From NCBI GenBank assembly GCA_035610365.1, contig CM069437.1, positions 53,344,093 to 53,408,092 on the forward strand: DNA of 64,000 bases, in the 5' to 3' direction. How positions within the stretch are numbered: position 1 is the stretch's first letter; every line of letters begins with the position of its first letter. Shown piece after piece: positions 24,571 to 36,480 of the stretch. The notes below the pieces were generated by a model, which was not told the origin of the DNA, ran no database searches, and worked only from the letters and a program-made list of their open reading frames with translations. The DNA comes from Aquatica leii (lineage: Eukaryota > Arthropoda > Insecta > Coleoptera > Lampyridae). The translations under genes were made by a program, and so were the position numbers.

Positions 24571-24639
24571 GTTTTCGTTATTTTTCTTTATTAGCAATAT
24601 ACCTCAAAAAAGGCCCGACTACTGTTATGTCCTAATTCC

Positions 24640-25740
24640 ATAGTGAATTTATTTATTATTCTGTGCAGAGTTTAGATATTGAATGAACTGATTTAGTTTG
24701 TCTTTGTCATGAGGTCATACAACAAACGTATCATCTACATATCTGAACCAAGTTTTTGGTCTTAACTTAACATTCTTCATGATTTTAACAATAACTGGAG
24801 AGAGCGGTGAATCCATAGTCGTTGCTTCTACTTGTTTAAATATGTTGCCGTTATAGCTGAAATAAGTATTCCTAAAACATAGTTCGATGAGCAAAATTTC
24901 TTCAGTAATTCTTGAGTAAAAACCGGGCCTTTAGTAAAAAAAGTCAAAATTGACTAAGATATCTTCTTTTGTTATAAGCAAGTTCCGAATTTTCGCTACA
25001 GAATCTGTAGAAGCGTTAATGTGAGTTTTGTATTTTTTGTCAACGGCAAAAGTTTTGTAGCTAGATAACGTGCTAACAAGGTCGATGAATTGATGGTGCT
25101 TACTATCAGTCAAAGAAGGATTCTTACTTTGCGTATTTTGGGAAGACTACGGTCTTGTGGCATAACTGGATTTTTGACAATTAAACCTTGTTTCTTGTTA
25201 ATATCTATAGTAGTAAAGTTTACTTCAGTGCATAGCAATTTTAAAAAGGTTCTCTGTAGACGTTTGTAGCAATGTTCCGAGAATTTTCTTGTTGTAATCT
25301 GGTATGTTCATAGTGACTGTAGCATTTTCTTTATCTGCTCTCAGTACCAAAATGGCTGCTCTCCTGCCTGTTATTATTTGAGCGTGGCAATTTTGCATTT
25401 CTTACAATGTTGCAAACATCTTGTTGAACAGTTACAGAGATGTCCTTCTACTCCAAATACAATGTTTTCTATCGGTGTTTTCTTAGGCAGAACAGTGCAG
25501 TTAAAACCCTTCTTTAATAAGAATGACGACTGTTCCTTTACAACTGTATCTGTTGGATTGACAATTTTATGCTGTGAAAGACGTAATCGCTCGTATTTCT
25601 TAGTTTGCTTGATTTTTGATTGTTCGTAAATCTTGATTACTTGCACTGTAGTGATAGCATCTATTTTTACCCATATCGAGTGCTCTAATTTGTTAGACAA
25701 AGTTAAATGTAGCTAGTATAGTTTTTGCTGACAGCGTCTA
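24640..25740 (-). pseudogene. Penelope-like reverse transcriptase
   Basis: Minus-strand translation, N to C: 'KKYERLRLSQHKIVNPTDTV' and 'LLKKGFNCTVLPKKTPIENI' (25500-25620; the N-terminal block preceding RT in Penelope-like proteins), 'STDSVAKIRNLLITKEDILV' (about 24950-25010; the motif-A aspartate region is present as 'VNFDF'), 'EATTMDSPLSPVIVKIM' (about 24780-24830; the MGSPLSP motif with D for G), and 'KTWFRYVDDTFVV' (catalytic YVDD at 24730-24741). 'GSPLSP...RYVDDTF' is diagnostic for Penelope-like RTs, which are related to telomerase RT. One stop follows the YVDD block; the C-terminal RT thumb is deleted. Confidence 0.9.
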
Positions 25741-25820
25741 GTACTTTGCGCGTTTATGCTGAATATTCGAGCGTAAATGTTCGAAGTCAGCTTTGCAAAA
25801 AATTTGCTTATAATTGTAAC

Positions 25821-26415
25821 CAAGAAAACCGCGAAAGTTTAGGATTCTGTATGGGTACAGCACTGCAATAAACTTTTATTTCTGCTTCTGACGTCATAAA
25901 AATTATATAAAGCTCTAATTTGTATCTCTCATTCAAAGTTTGATCCATTAAAGAAAAGTGAAAATTAACTTTAAATTTTTTTTTGAACTGACAGTCGGTT
26001 GATCCACTGACCCATGATCAAATTGCTTGCTTTTTCTTCATCGTTAAAGTACTAAAATTAAGAATTGTGCAAGCCCATTACCAGTAAGCATATTCTTGAA
26101 GTATTCTCTCAAATTATGTAAAGAATCTAAATCATTTTTAATAATTGTTTTTGGATCCTGAACATTTTACCAACTACGTTTTTTGAAAATCGTAATTCTT
26201 TCAGCTAGACATTTGGCCACATTTTTTATTTTGATATTTTGATCAAACTGTCATATATTTCACTCAGTTAATACTGCAATGTAATTATTGCGTCAATCTT
26301 GCTATCCTAATGTGTGGTGCTTAAAAGTTTTAAACCTAAATTTGAAATCAGTTTATTTTCAAAGTTTTTTATAGCCAATTTGCTAGATTGAATTGAAACA
26401 AAACAAATTACAAGA
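25821..26415. other. No recognised feature
   Basis: About 0.6 kb of non-coding AT-rich DNA between the Penelope-like element and a non-autonomous hAT element. Confidence 0.45.
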
Positions 26416-26423
26416 GTTATTTG
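26416..26423. repeat. Target site duplication, left copy (GTTATTTG)
   Basis: Identical to 27553-27560 on the other side of the hAT element. The flanking base matches extend the visible identity to AGTTATTTGT because the element ends in TAG and CTA. Confidence 0.85.
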
Positions 26424-27552
26424 TAGAGATTCACCAAGCCAACTAGTTTGGCTTGAAACGTAACAGCTTGGCTTAGGCTTGAAAATCAAGTTTTTTTTTA
26501 AATAAAAACTTGACTTGGCTTGTTGCTTGGTTATCAAGCTTTTCCAAGCTTTATCAAGTTTTCAAGCTTCTTCAAACTTTTTCTTGTCTCTTCCGTAAAA
26601 GTAGTCTATAACCTTGAAACACGTACCTGGTACGTGTTACAACTCACTGCCACAATATAAATAATTACTCAACAGAGGTTACCTCATAACTTCAAACTAA
26701 AGTGAAGGGACAACGCGTCTTTACATAGGAGTAAGAGAAAGATTAATAAACGAACTTGCATTTATTTACTTAATTATCTAAATATTAATTTGATCATCAT
26801 CATGTTTTGGTTATAGCAATATTAAAATTATTCACGTACGGTAGGCAAGGTAATAGACATAAAATAATGCCCTTTCAGAGTAGTTATGAGGTAACCTAGT
26901 ATACAGTGTGTCGAAAAGTTTTCTTATGGCGTTAAATACAAATTTTTCTTATAAAAGTTTGGTCTAAAGTGCCTCATCTACTTAAATGAGTGGAGATTGA
27001 CTGCTGATTTTAAATATGTGGTAAATACTGTGAGAACCGTATTATAAAACGTTTTTACGTATTGTATTAATTATTTAATTAATTTTCCGTCATCCACAAA
27101 ATAAATTGTTAGTTAAATAATTACAGCAGATACCAGTTTTTGTTTCTTCGTATTGACACTGATCTAACTTAACAAAATGTACTTTGTGTACTTAGTTACG
27201 TTTATCTGCGGTTGTAACCAAAAAAAACTTAAGTTAAATAAACAAAAAGCGTTACACTGTAAGAAGTATAACTTTTAAATTCAGCTTTCTTAGAACTCTG
27301 TTCGACAACTTGTTTAAATTCTTTTTTAATTTCAATTGACGCTGTTTGTGATTTGTGCAAATTGCCTTTGATAAACTTTATTTTGGAGTATAAATTTTAC
27401 ATTAAGATATTATTTTTCAAGATCTTAAAAGCTTGACAGCTGGACTTGTAAAAGCTTGACTTGGCTAATCTTGAACTTGGCTTGATTTTTTAAAGGCTTG
27501 GCTTGAAATGAAGCCAAGTTTTTAAAAACCAAGCTAAGCCTGTAAATTCCTA
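26424..27552. mobile_element. Complete non-autonomous hAT element with 8-bp target duplication
   Basis: The 1129-bp element is flanked by identical 8-bp copies GTTATTTG (26416-26423 and 27553-27560). Its ends are TAGAGATTCAC (left) and, inverted, TAGGAATTTAC (right). An 8-bp duplication and termini starting TAG or CAG are standard for hAT elements. The first about 160 bp and last about 140 bp are packed with short CAAGC/GCTTG, TTGGCTTG and CCAAGC motifs in both orientations, as expected for subterminal transposase-binding repeats. There is no transposase frame inside. The middle (about 26900-27390) is a repeat that also occurs at 60.97-61.62 kb. A relatively young insertion, judged by the intact duplication. 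Confidence 0.85.
26900..27390 (+). repeat. Dispersed repeat, copy 1 (inside the hAT element)
   Basis: Shares collinear, diverged sequence with 60970-61620. Common blocks include GGCGTTAAAT, TTTGGTCTAAAGTG, TTAATTTTCCRTCATC.ACAAAAT, GTTTATCTGCGGTTGTAAC and CAGCTTTCTTAGAAC, ending near ATAAACTTTATTTTGG. No coding frame is shared. It may be a separate element inserted in the hAT unit, or genomic sequence captured by it. Confidence 0.7.
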
Positions 27553-27560
27553 GTTATTTG
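27553..27560. repeat. Target site duplication, right copy (GTTATTTG)
   Basis: Right partner of the 8-bp duplication at 26416-26423. Confidence 0.85.
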
Positions 27561-28230
27561 TGACTTACATCAGGCGTAAAGTCCAAAATCATAATTATTA
27601 ATATATTAATAAACAATGTCTTGTAAAAAAGTGAACGATTGCTATTATACGATTAGTAATACTTTGCCAACATTCTCTCTCAGATTCTATTAACTGCTGT
27701 TCTTATTTGTGAATAGTCTGACGGATATTCAATTGTTTCTCCATTTTTTCAGGTTTTACAAGTTTTGTAACAAATGATGTCAATCTAAATAATTTTTTTG
27801 TCTCAGTGTGATGCTAACTATTTTACAACTACACCAAAATATATAGTTAGATTTCATACTAAAAATTAGCTATCATCTCTGGAGAATTTTTTACTCACTA
27901 GAAATAATAGCTAAAAAACTTTTTTTGTACTAAGATATTTGTAATTTGTGGTGGACCTTATTGAATCAAATTGTCGGGTATAATATAAATTTTTGACTAG
28001 GTTTGTAGAGTTTCGACCTATTTAACTGATAAAAATACAAACAAACATAGTACAAAATCCACGAATAAAATAATACAATTACAAAAATTATTATTAATTT
28101 TTTAGAATGAAAAAAGACAGTGTCAAGTCAAATGATTATTGTAAATATTTATTTTTGTTTTTTTAACAAAATTTTGATTATACTTTGAAGCTGACACGTT
28201 TCAAGTTTGCTGCAGTATTGCGCAATTTAT
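27561..28230. other. No recognised feature
   Basis: AT-rich sequence without coding signature. Confidence 0.45.
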
Positions 28231-28660
28231 ACAGGGTGCCCGGTTAAGGGTACGAATTGGCTGTATCTTGACAATAGATAGAATAGCCTAGATGTTTGGG
28301 AAAAATCCTTGTAAATAAAGTGGACAAGATAAATGGCTAATAATTATTTTGAAGTTCGTAAGTCTACCGCTATGGGACCGTAAATGCTATGAAGAAGCAT
28401 AGAGTTCACGGTATTTCAGAAAGTTCGGCGATGAGCCATATCTTTGAAAGCACAATTTAATAGCAAGAGTGATACGGTATCATTTTGCTTTAGGACATTT
28501 TTTGTGTCTGTCATAATACGGGAAAGGGTGGCCAATGTATTTTCCAATATATACATTTTAATATCTTCTGAACGATTCAACCTGTTTGAGTATTTTGATC
28601 TCGTTTAACATTTTATGGTCTTCCGACAAATATTTTTTGTTGAACCGGGTGTTATCTGTA
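28231..28660. mobile_element. Possible short MITE with ACAGGGTGCCCGGTT-like ends
   Basis: Left end ACAGGGTGCCCGGTTAAG at 28231-28248; right end, inverted, ACAGATAACACCCGGTTC (complement of 28643-28660). Both start ACAG and contain CCCGGTT, suggesting imperfect terminal inverted repeats of a 430-bp element. No target duplication is clear. Weak evidence; could be chance. Confidence 0.3.
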
Positions 28661-29229
28661 GCGATTATTCATTTTTGTCATTTTAAAAAAAAAGTCAAAT
28701 GGAGAGGCTCGGATAAATTGAACTATTGTTCACTTTTAATTTTTGACTAGAGTATCTAATGGTATTTTAAGTTGTTAATTGTATCAGTTTTATACCTTAT
28801 TATCTTGAGCAGGTTTCATAATAATTTCATGTCCTTCATAGTGTGCTAGAATTTACCAAACTTTTTTCTTCTAAACTCTGCAAACGGTTCAATTTCCAAG
28901 ACTAGACTGATAAATTAGCCCACTTGGCCTCCTAAATTGGAGCACAAGTGATAGTTAACAATAGCAGCTAGTACCTATTCGATATGCTTGGAAAATATAG
29001 TTGTTGATTGTGTAGTGTTTGTGTGATTGTGCTATACAACTGCAAAAGCGTGGAAATAAATTTTTATTCTGAAAGCAAAGAAAACTACAAAATGAAAATT
29101 CAAAAAAAGGAATCAAGTTAACGTTTGACCAAATTGTCAAAATCAACTTCAAATGTGTAATAGAGTTCTGTTGCTTGGTACCGCCAGATGTGAGTGGCTT
29201 CAGCACTTTTTCAATGTCTTCATCAGCGA
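28661..29229. other. No recognised feature
   Basis: Non-coding sequence of about 0.6 kb ahead of the pogo-type pseudogene. Confidence 0.4.
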
Positions 29230-30720
29230 CAGGGTAAAGTTGTATTGCCGTCAGAAAGACAAATCCACGCTTTTGTTTTAAAGACTTTTTTAAGTAAATG
29301 ACCGAACAATCGGAAAACCTTCTTTGGGAATTTCCACATAATAAACTTTTTTATTGTTTTTGTTATTTAATGGTACCAATAGAAAATCTCCCTTCTGTAG
29401 TTCCTCAACTACCACAGTTTTCTCTAAAGGTAGTTGTTCTACGTCAACAAAGTTTTCCCCACCAAACGAGTCTGCCAACGGGCTCATGTTGCTTAGTTTT
29501 TCGTCGCTGCTGCTGCATCTTATAATCTATCTTTTTCTTCTTTTTTGTCTGACCCATCTTTTTCTTCTTGATCGATCTGAGTGTCAGATGCAAAATTCAA
29601 TTTATTTTTGGCTTGTTTCGGAGCTTGCCTCTTTCTGGATTCTAAGTCAGCTTTGTATAGAGTACTAGTAAGTATTGCGGTATCTTGATTGCGAACAAGT
29701 TTTGTGTTTTCACAAAGATTGGCACAATGTTCTTATAAGAGTTTCTGTAGATTCTAAAGGAACGCTTGGTTTTAACCCATTGGCAGTAAAAAATATTAAT
29801 TTATTGAAGATAAGACGATCAACTGGCCAAATACCGTTGGCATTGAAAACATTTGCAGCCGTACGCACAGAAGCAGTAGCTTTAGCCAGCAACCAAAAAC
29901 TTGTAATTGTGATTGTTTCTCTTAGATTATGTCTCAACGATTTTTCCTGAACCTCAACATAGTACCGGCCCAGTAGTCAAAAAACGCCACAATTAAGAGT
30001 TGTAGCCTATGAGTTGTATGGCTAAGTAGCTGTAAGAGAATGGTGCCGTGGTCTCTTGCGTAGATGATAGCGCACAGATTTTTGCTGTGCGTGCTGTGTC
30101 CATCCAGAAGTAGCAAGACAGGATCATTTTTAGATGACGAAACATGACTATGGAAATGCTTTAACCAGTCGACAAAAAGCTTCAAGTTTATGTATCTATT
30201 GTTGGCTGTCTTTTTCTTTTAAAAATTATCATCAGCAGAATATAGTTCCCGGAAGCGTTAGTGCAACAAACAATTGTGGTGTTCACGCCTCTTTCACCGC
30301 TAGTGGCGGTTCCAACGTTTTCCTTTTAGTTTAATAACTTTGGAAGACTTTTTTTGAACCGTTGTGAACTTTGACCCGTCAGCGTTATAGATTTTACTCT
30401 CAGTTATTCTTTTCTCGTCTACCAAGCCTTTCAAAAGAGTAAAAAACTTGACCACTCGTTCCTCGGTTAACCCTTTTATTTTATTTTATTCTAATTTTAA
30501 TACTAAAGCCAAACATTCTCTCTTCAAATTGAAAAATATGATCAGCAAGATTCTTTTTCGTATCATCAGAGAACACAGGTATTCTTCCGAGAGTTTTGCT
30601 TTTGCTTCTTTAATTTTTTTTATCAACATATCTTTTAATGGTAGTTGTTGGCACTTCATATTGATGGGACGCGACGTTCAAACCAAACCATTTCTCTGAT
30701 ACAGCCTGTATTGCCGATTC
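29230..30720 (-). pseudogene. Pogo/jerky-type (DDE) transposase pseudogene
   Basis: Minus strand, N to C: 'LGRIPVFSDDTKKNLADHIF' and 'EERMFGFSIKIRIK' (about 30500-30610; end of the N-terminal DNA-binding region), 'YNADGSKFTTVQKKSSKVI' (about 30330-30390; the Y..DE.G..T V..P..V block with D), 'KRKTLEPPLAVKEA', 'TPQLFVALTLPGTIF' (the T...C.SA.G...PP block), 'PVLLLLDGHSTHSKNL' (about 30070-30120; second catalytic D), 'HTTHRLQLLIVAFFDYW' (about 29970-30020; the HTTH.LQPLDV..F block) and 'AANVFNANGIWPVDRLIF' (29800-29850; G.R.TGI.P). The C-terminal part, 29290-29487, has 'VEELQKGDFLLVPL', a tail domain seen in insect relatives. Frame breaks and stops make it inactive. Overall among the best recognised pseudogenes here. 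Confidence 0.85.
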
Positions 30721-30894
30721 CAATTACTCTTGTGTTTACTTTCTGTTATTTCACTTTTTATACATTTTCTACAAGAAACATATAAAACTTAGATAATAAA
30801 AATTACATAGGCAGAGTAATTAGAGCAGTCTAATATACCAAACCATCTTTGGTTTTTTTCTAAACCTCTAGGTAACCGTTAAACTTGCACTTGC
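30721..30894. other. Short non-coding gap
   Basis: Nothing recognised. Confidence 0.4.
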
Positions 30895-31240
30895 AACCAA
30901 AATTATATATTATATTTTTATATTTGGTTTGTACCAATATATTGGGTAAAAATTTAGTTGATTTATACATCGTGTTATTAATCGAATATTCCATTTCTCT
31001 TATAACATTATTCCAATCATCTCGATCCTTAGTTCGCAAAGCGTTAACTCGCTCACTGTGTCCGTTTGCTCTGGGTGTTCATGTAACAATCAAAACTAAA
31101 TCAAAAAATATTGGAAAGAATCTGAGGTACAAGTTTATCCTGGATCTGTTATTACTCTTACAGGTTTACGGTAGGCTCGGAAGTAAGGTAATAATTGCTT
31201 CGAAACGTTTTTGTATTTGTAGTTTTATATAAAAATAACT
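30895..31240 (-). pseudogene. LTR-retroelement integrase fragment
   Basis: The minus strand reads 'TPRANGHSERVNALRTKDRD' then 'DWNNVIREMEYSINNTMYKS' (about 30950-31080). This is the catalytic-core end of a retroviral-type integrase: the P.ANGQ.ER.N.L block carries the last acidic residue of the D,D35E triad (E of SERV), followed by W...I...E...N...H.ST. Only this part survives; no LTR was found nearby. The wording differs from the intact gypsy element at 48-56 kb, so it comes from another family. Confidence 0.7.
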
Positions 31241-33851
31241 TTACAAATCTATAATTCTCTATACAATTTAAAAAAAAAAACAAGTCTAAGCGTTAATTTT
31301 TGCTTCTGTATTGAATTGTAATGATCTATACAGAATCCTATAAAAAAGTAAGTTGCTTTTTTTGTTAACTGTTAAAGTGACCAAACAATACAAAATAAGT
31401 AGACAAATGTATAAAAGAAACAGTTTATTTGTTCTTCTCTACATTTAAGAAATAGAATCAGTGACTACCTAATAATGCCTAACGAACGGCTCATTATATA
31501 AATTTTAAAATTAACAAACAATATGAATAAGAAAATGGAAGAAATGTAACAAAACAGATAAAGAAGATAAAAAACCCAAACATCACTCATTTACGCCAAG
31601 AAACAAAGTAGATTTGTAAGAAATACTAGGTTTATAGTTATCTCTTGAGGTTGTGGTACATACTTATTCTTTATAGTGTGTCACTAAATATTGCACCATA
31701 AAAATTTTGATTATCGCAAAAGAATTTTAATGATGAGTTAGGTTACGATGCCTGATTTTAAACTGTATATTTTTTTGATACTAGTAATAAGTTGTTCTTT
31801 ACAAAGAGCTAAGTTGCTTATCTAGTAAAACATAGTCTGTGTTAAATTCTTCAGCATGAACATGATTCAATATTTTGATGGTTTTTCTGTTCTATAAAGT
31901 TATTTGCATATAGAAATCTATCGATAGTATATGTTGCTTAGTATTTCCAACTAAAAGATAATTATTAATTTAGTTGTAAAGTTTTTATTTAAACGCGTGA
32001 AAATAATTATAAAAATGTGCATTTTAAAAAAAAATGGAATTTGTGTAATCTGGTAACGGTTTACCTCGTTCTTACTTATGCCGATAATTTTTATAAACCC
32101 AAGGTTGTTTTCTTTTATTATCTACAAGTTATCATTGATATGGATAAAAATAAACCCGGAAGGAGTAAACAAATCACAAAGTTTATGAAAAAGTATTGAT
32201 TTATTTAATGTAATTTATGCATTTTTAATAATAATTAAAGAAATCTTTTAATTTTTTTGAAGTTGTATTCTGAAGTAAGTTTTAACAAAACCTTGATTTT
32301 AAGCGTTCGTTTATGTGAAGAAAAAATGAATAGTTTATAATATGAAGGCCAAGGTGTTTAAATTTGATGATTTAATGAAAGGCTTGTATAAGTAAGACAG
32401 TAATTATTTTATAAATTAGTAATATTACATTATCAGTAGCTATACATCAATTATGTGTAATTAAACTGATTGTTTATGTTTTGATAACGCATGTCTTAAA
32501 TAGCAATGTTGCTAATGCTTTTTGAATTAAAAAAAAATGTTTTCTAGCATTACCTTTAAATAGAATGCGGTTTTAGCTCTAATAAGTTAGTTTTGCTAGC
32601 ATTGAAAATTATTATCTTTATTATAACGAGGAAGTTGGCATTGATCTTGAACTTGATGTCGTCAGTAACACAATTAGAGTTAATCATATTTATTTTCTTT
32701 TTTTTTTAATTTCTGTCGCAGTTTTACAAATTCTCTTTTTTATATTTATTGCTTAGATAATTAAAAAAAGTTCTGTATGTGTTTTGCCAAAATATTATTT
32801 TGTATTACCTGAATAATGGTGTTTAACTTAATAATTGCAACACACTTTTTATACCATAGCGTTTTTTGGTTTAACAAATAATAAAATATACAGTATCAGT
32901 AGTGTACGCCGTTTACTGTCACAGATGTAATCATCTAGGTGTTATAACACTATATATAAAAAATTGTAGTACCAAGCAAAGTGAATGTTTTTTGAAAATC
33001 TTAATGCTACAAAATCAAAGAAACTGTACGTTGTATGTTTTATTGAGTTTTACTAAAATGATCAGCTACAACTAATCTTTAGATTTTTTTTAAGCAATTA
33101 TGTTCTGATATGTGCGTTAATAAGAAACGACCTGTCTCGTCAATTCAAACTATACCACAGTAACAAATAATTCGACATAATCAAATAATGATCGTACCAT
33201 TTTTTTTCTAGAAAGGTTTTCGATTTGAATAACTATAGAATTATGATTTGATTAATTTTGTACTTATTGTTAACAAAACAAAAAGAATGCTAAATTAGAA
33301 AAGAAAAATAGAAATCAAAATAATATTACAAAAATAAAACAAATAACTATGCATAAGAAATAAAAACGTAGAACTTAAATCTACAGTATAATGCATACTA
33401 AGATGATGAGATCAATACTATTAAAAAAAATAAAAAATATAAAAGAAAAAACAAAGAAATTTATGAATAGTAGATACCAATACACAAAAAAAAGAAAAAT
33501 TTCCAAATTACATACAACACAGATTAAAAAAAAAAATAAACAATAAACTAAAAGACGAACAAATAAAATACAAAAAAAATTACAACTACAAAAATTAATA
33601 AAATATAGTATTAAGAAAAAAATTAAACAAAAAAATTAGTTTTCAGTAACTCAATTTCAGCTGATACCAAACGCTTCTTGAAAGCAAAAGAAATATTTTG
33701 AAATTGATTATATTTTGTTGTACCCTATCATTACAGTACGCAGCCAGTTGCGTCTACTGCTCGACATAAGCCTTCTCTATTTTTTTCCAATTATATATGT
33801 CTTGTTCTTCTTGTATTCAGTTTTTTGTTACTCTTTTCAGTTTATCTAGTC
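31241..33851. other. No gene; includes an A-rich low-complexity stretch at 33260-33640
   Basis: AT-rich, with short frames only. From about 33260 to 33640 the plus strand is strikingly A-rich with very few T or G runs (AAAATAAAAAATATAAAAGA-type sequence), a strand asymmetry unlike its surroundings. It might be an old A-rich tail region or simple low complexity. Confidence 0.5.
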
Positions 33852-35070
33852 CAGTGGTTCCTAAAGGATCTCCGGAATCATGCAAGGGGTCTGTGAAAAA
33901 CTAAAATTGATTTGGAGGTCCTTGAACAACGCCAGGGAGTCTGCGCAAGGTTTAATATAAAATAAAAGAATTGTGACACATTTTTGTTAATATGGAAGTT
34001 AAAATGAATAACGATTAATAAATTATTAGCGGTTTTTACGTCCTAAGTAAAATATAATTAAATATAGACAGATGCATAAAATACAAGTAATAACAGGCAT
34101 CGCGGTGAGTCAGGTCTATCTATACAAATTTATACAGGAACGCAATAGAACCTGCACCAACTAGTCTATAATATGAACTGCAAAAGAGTCGTGCATGTAA
34201 TCATTAATTTAATTCTGTTATGCGTGATGTGAAATGCATACAACAAATTTTTGTAGTGTTGGACAAAAAGAAGTATAATTTTTTGTATTGTTACGCAGAT
34301 AGCGTACTTTTGTTACGTAAGTATATTTGAATAAAATTGATATCTATTTTTAACTTAAATTTATTTAAGCAAAGTTATAGTCTTGTTTAAATTGATTAAA
34401 AAAATTATTAGTACAGTAATGAACAGTAATATACTATTAATAATTCTGTAAAAGAAGTTATACATTAATATAATGCACCCTCAAAGTTTTAGTTTATTAT
34501 TTTATATGTTTGTTTATTTTGTTTACTTCTGTGAAGAACCAAATTCGCGAATGTTTATAATTACTGTATATTACTGTATTATTATATTCTGTTAATTAAT
34601 TTTTGAATAATTTATTTCCCTTAAAAAATTAATTGGTACGCAATGAGTACCTACACAATATGTGACATTTACATGAGATTTCACATTACATCTCAAGCAA
34701 TTAATTTAAGAGAGCATTCCATTAAAAAAATATAATTCACAGTAGTTTGTTACAAGTAAAAATTTTGATATATATAATTTCATATATCTTTTTGGGTCTC
34801 TTTTTTCAGATATCAGTATGAGTGAGCCGAAAAAAAATGCAGACAACACAGTGTTGAATATATAAAATATGACTTTATTGCGTCACTAAAATATAGTACT
34901 TTACCTATGTGTCTTATATGTAATCAAACAATGTCAAACGATTCAATCAAACTTTTTAAGCTTAAGGAACCTTTAATAAAAATCCATACTGCCGAAAGAG
35001 ATAACAATTAAGGTTTTTTCAAACAATCAAAGAAAAATATTTGAAAACACCGACATTGTAAGAACTTATA
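33852..35070 (+). mobile_element. hAT element fragment with BED-type zinc finger N-terminus
   Basis: CAGTGGTTCCTAAAGGATCT at 33852-33871 resembles the CAGTGGTTCTCAAC start of Buster/Charlie-like hAT elements, and AAGGGGTCTGTG follows as often seen in that group. About 950 bp downstream the plus strand encodes 'YIKYDFIASLKYSTLPMCLI' continuing 'CNQTMSNDSIKLFKLKEPL' and 'KIHTAERDNN' (about 34850-35005). The C..C (CLIC) pair, L...H-like spacing and wording match the BED finger of ZBED5/SCAND3-like hAT proteins. The frame is then interrupted ('FFQTIKEKYLKTPTL' in another frame). The element stops abruptly where a LINE begins at about 35100. Confidence 0.7.
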
Positions 35071-35099
35071 GGGAAGATGGAAGTCCGGAAAGCCGCACA

Positions 35100-36440
35100 C
35101 TATTGGTGAAGTAATCTTATAAGGTGTTCTCTTTCTGATTTTATTTTCTCTATAACTATTCCATCATCTTCTGGTGCTCGATGTAATTTCATTGCACTTT
35201 GTGTTGTTCTTATTTCCGACAACGTAATATGCATAAGCGTTTCTGACCCTTGGTTTATGAGTATTTTTATTTCTACAGGATTCTCATGTTGTACTTTCTG
35301 ACTAGTATAATAGATTTTGAAAATTTTGTTGGCCAGTTTAAGTATACTTTGTTTATTCCTTTTCATGACACCATGTTTGTCTTCTAATTTACTTATCTTT
35401 CTTTTGTCATCTGCAAATTTATTTCTCATTACTTTCAAGCTTTTATTTTCTTCTATTGTTTCCGTTATTATATTAGTATTGTGCCTGCTTAGATGATTTC
35501 TAATTGGTTTTAAAATGCGTTTATTTAATCTTCTGTACTCTTATTTGCTTGCATTGTGCATTTCCCTTCAAGTTTGTTTGTTCTTTAGTTGATATTTTTG
35601 TATTTCCGCTAATTTTGTCATTTTTATAGCACTTCTTTTTCAAAATTTGGATTTTGCTGTTTCGATTGTTTTTACTATCTTATTACTTATTTCTATTTAT
35701 GTTTCGGTTTTTGAGGGAGTGTCTTTAGAAAAATGTACGGAAGTTATCGGTATATGCTACAAATTGCTCTGGTAGACTCCAGATAGTGAGCTGGTCTTTT
35801 TTGGTCATCTTTGTTCTTTTTTTCCGCAAATTAATTATTATTTTAGCTGTAACTACTTTATGACCACTTTTAACTGATAATTTGGTTAGAACATTCACAT
35901 CTTTAGTTATTTGTTTTTGTCTAAAATGATAAAATTTATTTCATTTTTAATCTGGACTTGCCTAGGTTTACTATCTATTTTCCTTTTTCCTCAAAAAATG
36001 TGTTCATTGTATATATTTTGTGTTGTAGCATAAAGTGTATCAAAATTACATTCTTTTCATTTTATTTACTAATTTCAAAATTTCCGATTACTAGCTCGAG
36101 TTCATCTTGTTTTTCTAAGTTTGGCATTAAAATCTCCAATTAATAAATTGTAGTAAGCCGGTTCTTCTTTATTGAATTTTTTTATATCTTCATAAAAGCT
36201 TTGAAAATTAACTTGTGTTTAACCACAGGATACGACTTTTGGTGTAATGCAGACAATACCTTATTCCTTCTATTATAGTTTTCTTTTTGTAGTAGAATAT
36301 ATTACTTGACTTCAACTTAGTTTGCTCTTCTGATTTTCTGCTCAGCTCTTTAATTCTAACAATATCCCACTTAACGTCTTTTAGTTCTTTCTCCAATTCT
36401 AACCATGCCACGCTGACCAAGCGGGTTGGAAAATGGTTAG
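35100..36440 (-). mobile_element. RTE-like LINE fragment (endonuclease to start of RT)
   Basis: Minus-strand LINE remnant. It begins near 36440 with 'LELEKELKDVKWDIVRIKEL' and 'KSEEQTKLKSSNIFYY' (start of the AP-like endonuclease in RTE/BovB-style elements), continues 'RILWLNTS', then 'NLLIGDFNAK' (about 36120-36150; catalytic GDFNAK). The next part has 'IRNHLSRHNTNIITETIEEN' and 'KDRKISKLEDKHGVM'-type linker sequence, ending with 'HRAPEDDGIVIEKI' (about 35130-35180; the APG.DGI.IE block at the RT start). The catalytic RT motifs are absent because the sequence ends at 35100, where a hAT fragment abuts. Both ends are truncated; a few frame breaks. Confidence 0.85.
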
Positions 36441-36480
36441 GATGTTGAAAGGATACTGTATTATTATTATTATTTATTGT
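36441..36480 (-). repeat. (AAT)n 3' tail of LINE
   Basis: ATTATTATTATTATTTATTG on the plus strand (about 36460-36479) is, on the minus strand, an (AAT)n tail immediately following the 3' UTR of the LINE at 36480-37790. Short-repeat tails are usual for several LINE clades. It marks the 3' junction of that insertion. Confidence 0.7.

Larger units (their letters stand above)
24090..25820 (-). mobile_element. Penelope-like element, internally deleted
   Basis: Minus-strand Penelope-like retroelement. N-terminal region and RT lie at about 25820-24640, then the element jumps to the very end of its GIY-YIG endonuclease region (about 24560-24410) and the 3' UTR (24380-24090). The 3' UTR shares sequence with the palindrome at 6.4-6.7 kb. 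In intact members RT and a C-terminal GIY-YIG nuclease lie in one ORF; here the nuclease core is missing. Several stops, for example just after 'YVDDTFVV', show that it is dead. Confidence 0.9.

Noticed and set aside
24383-24643. 86-codon plus-strand frame
   Set aside because: Antisense to the Penelope-like endonuclease tail.
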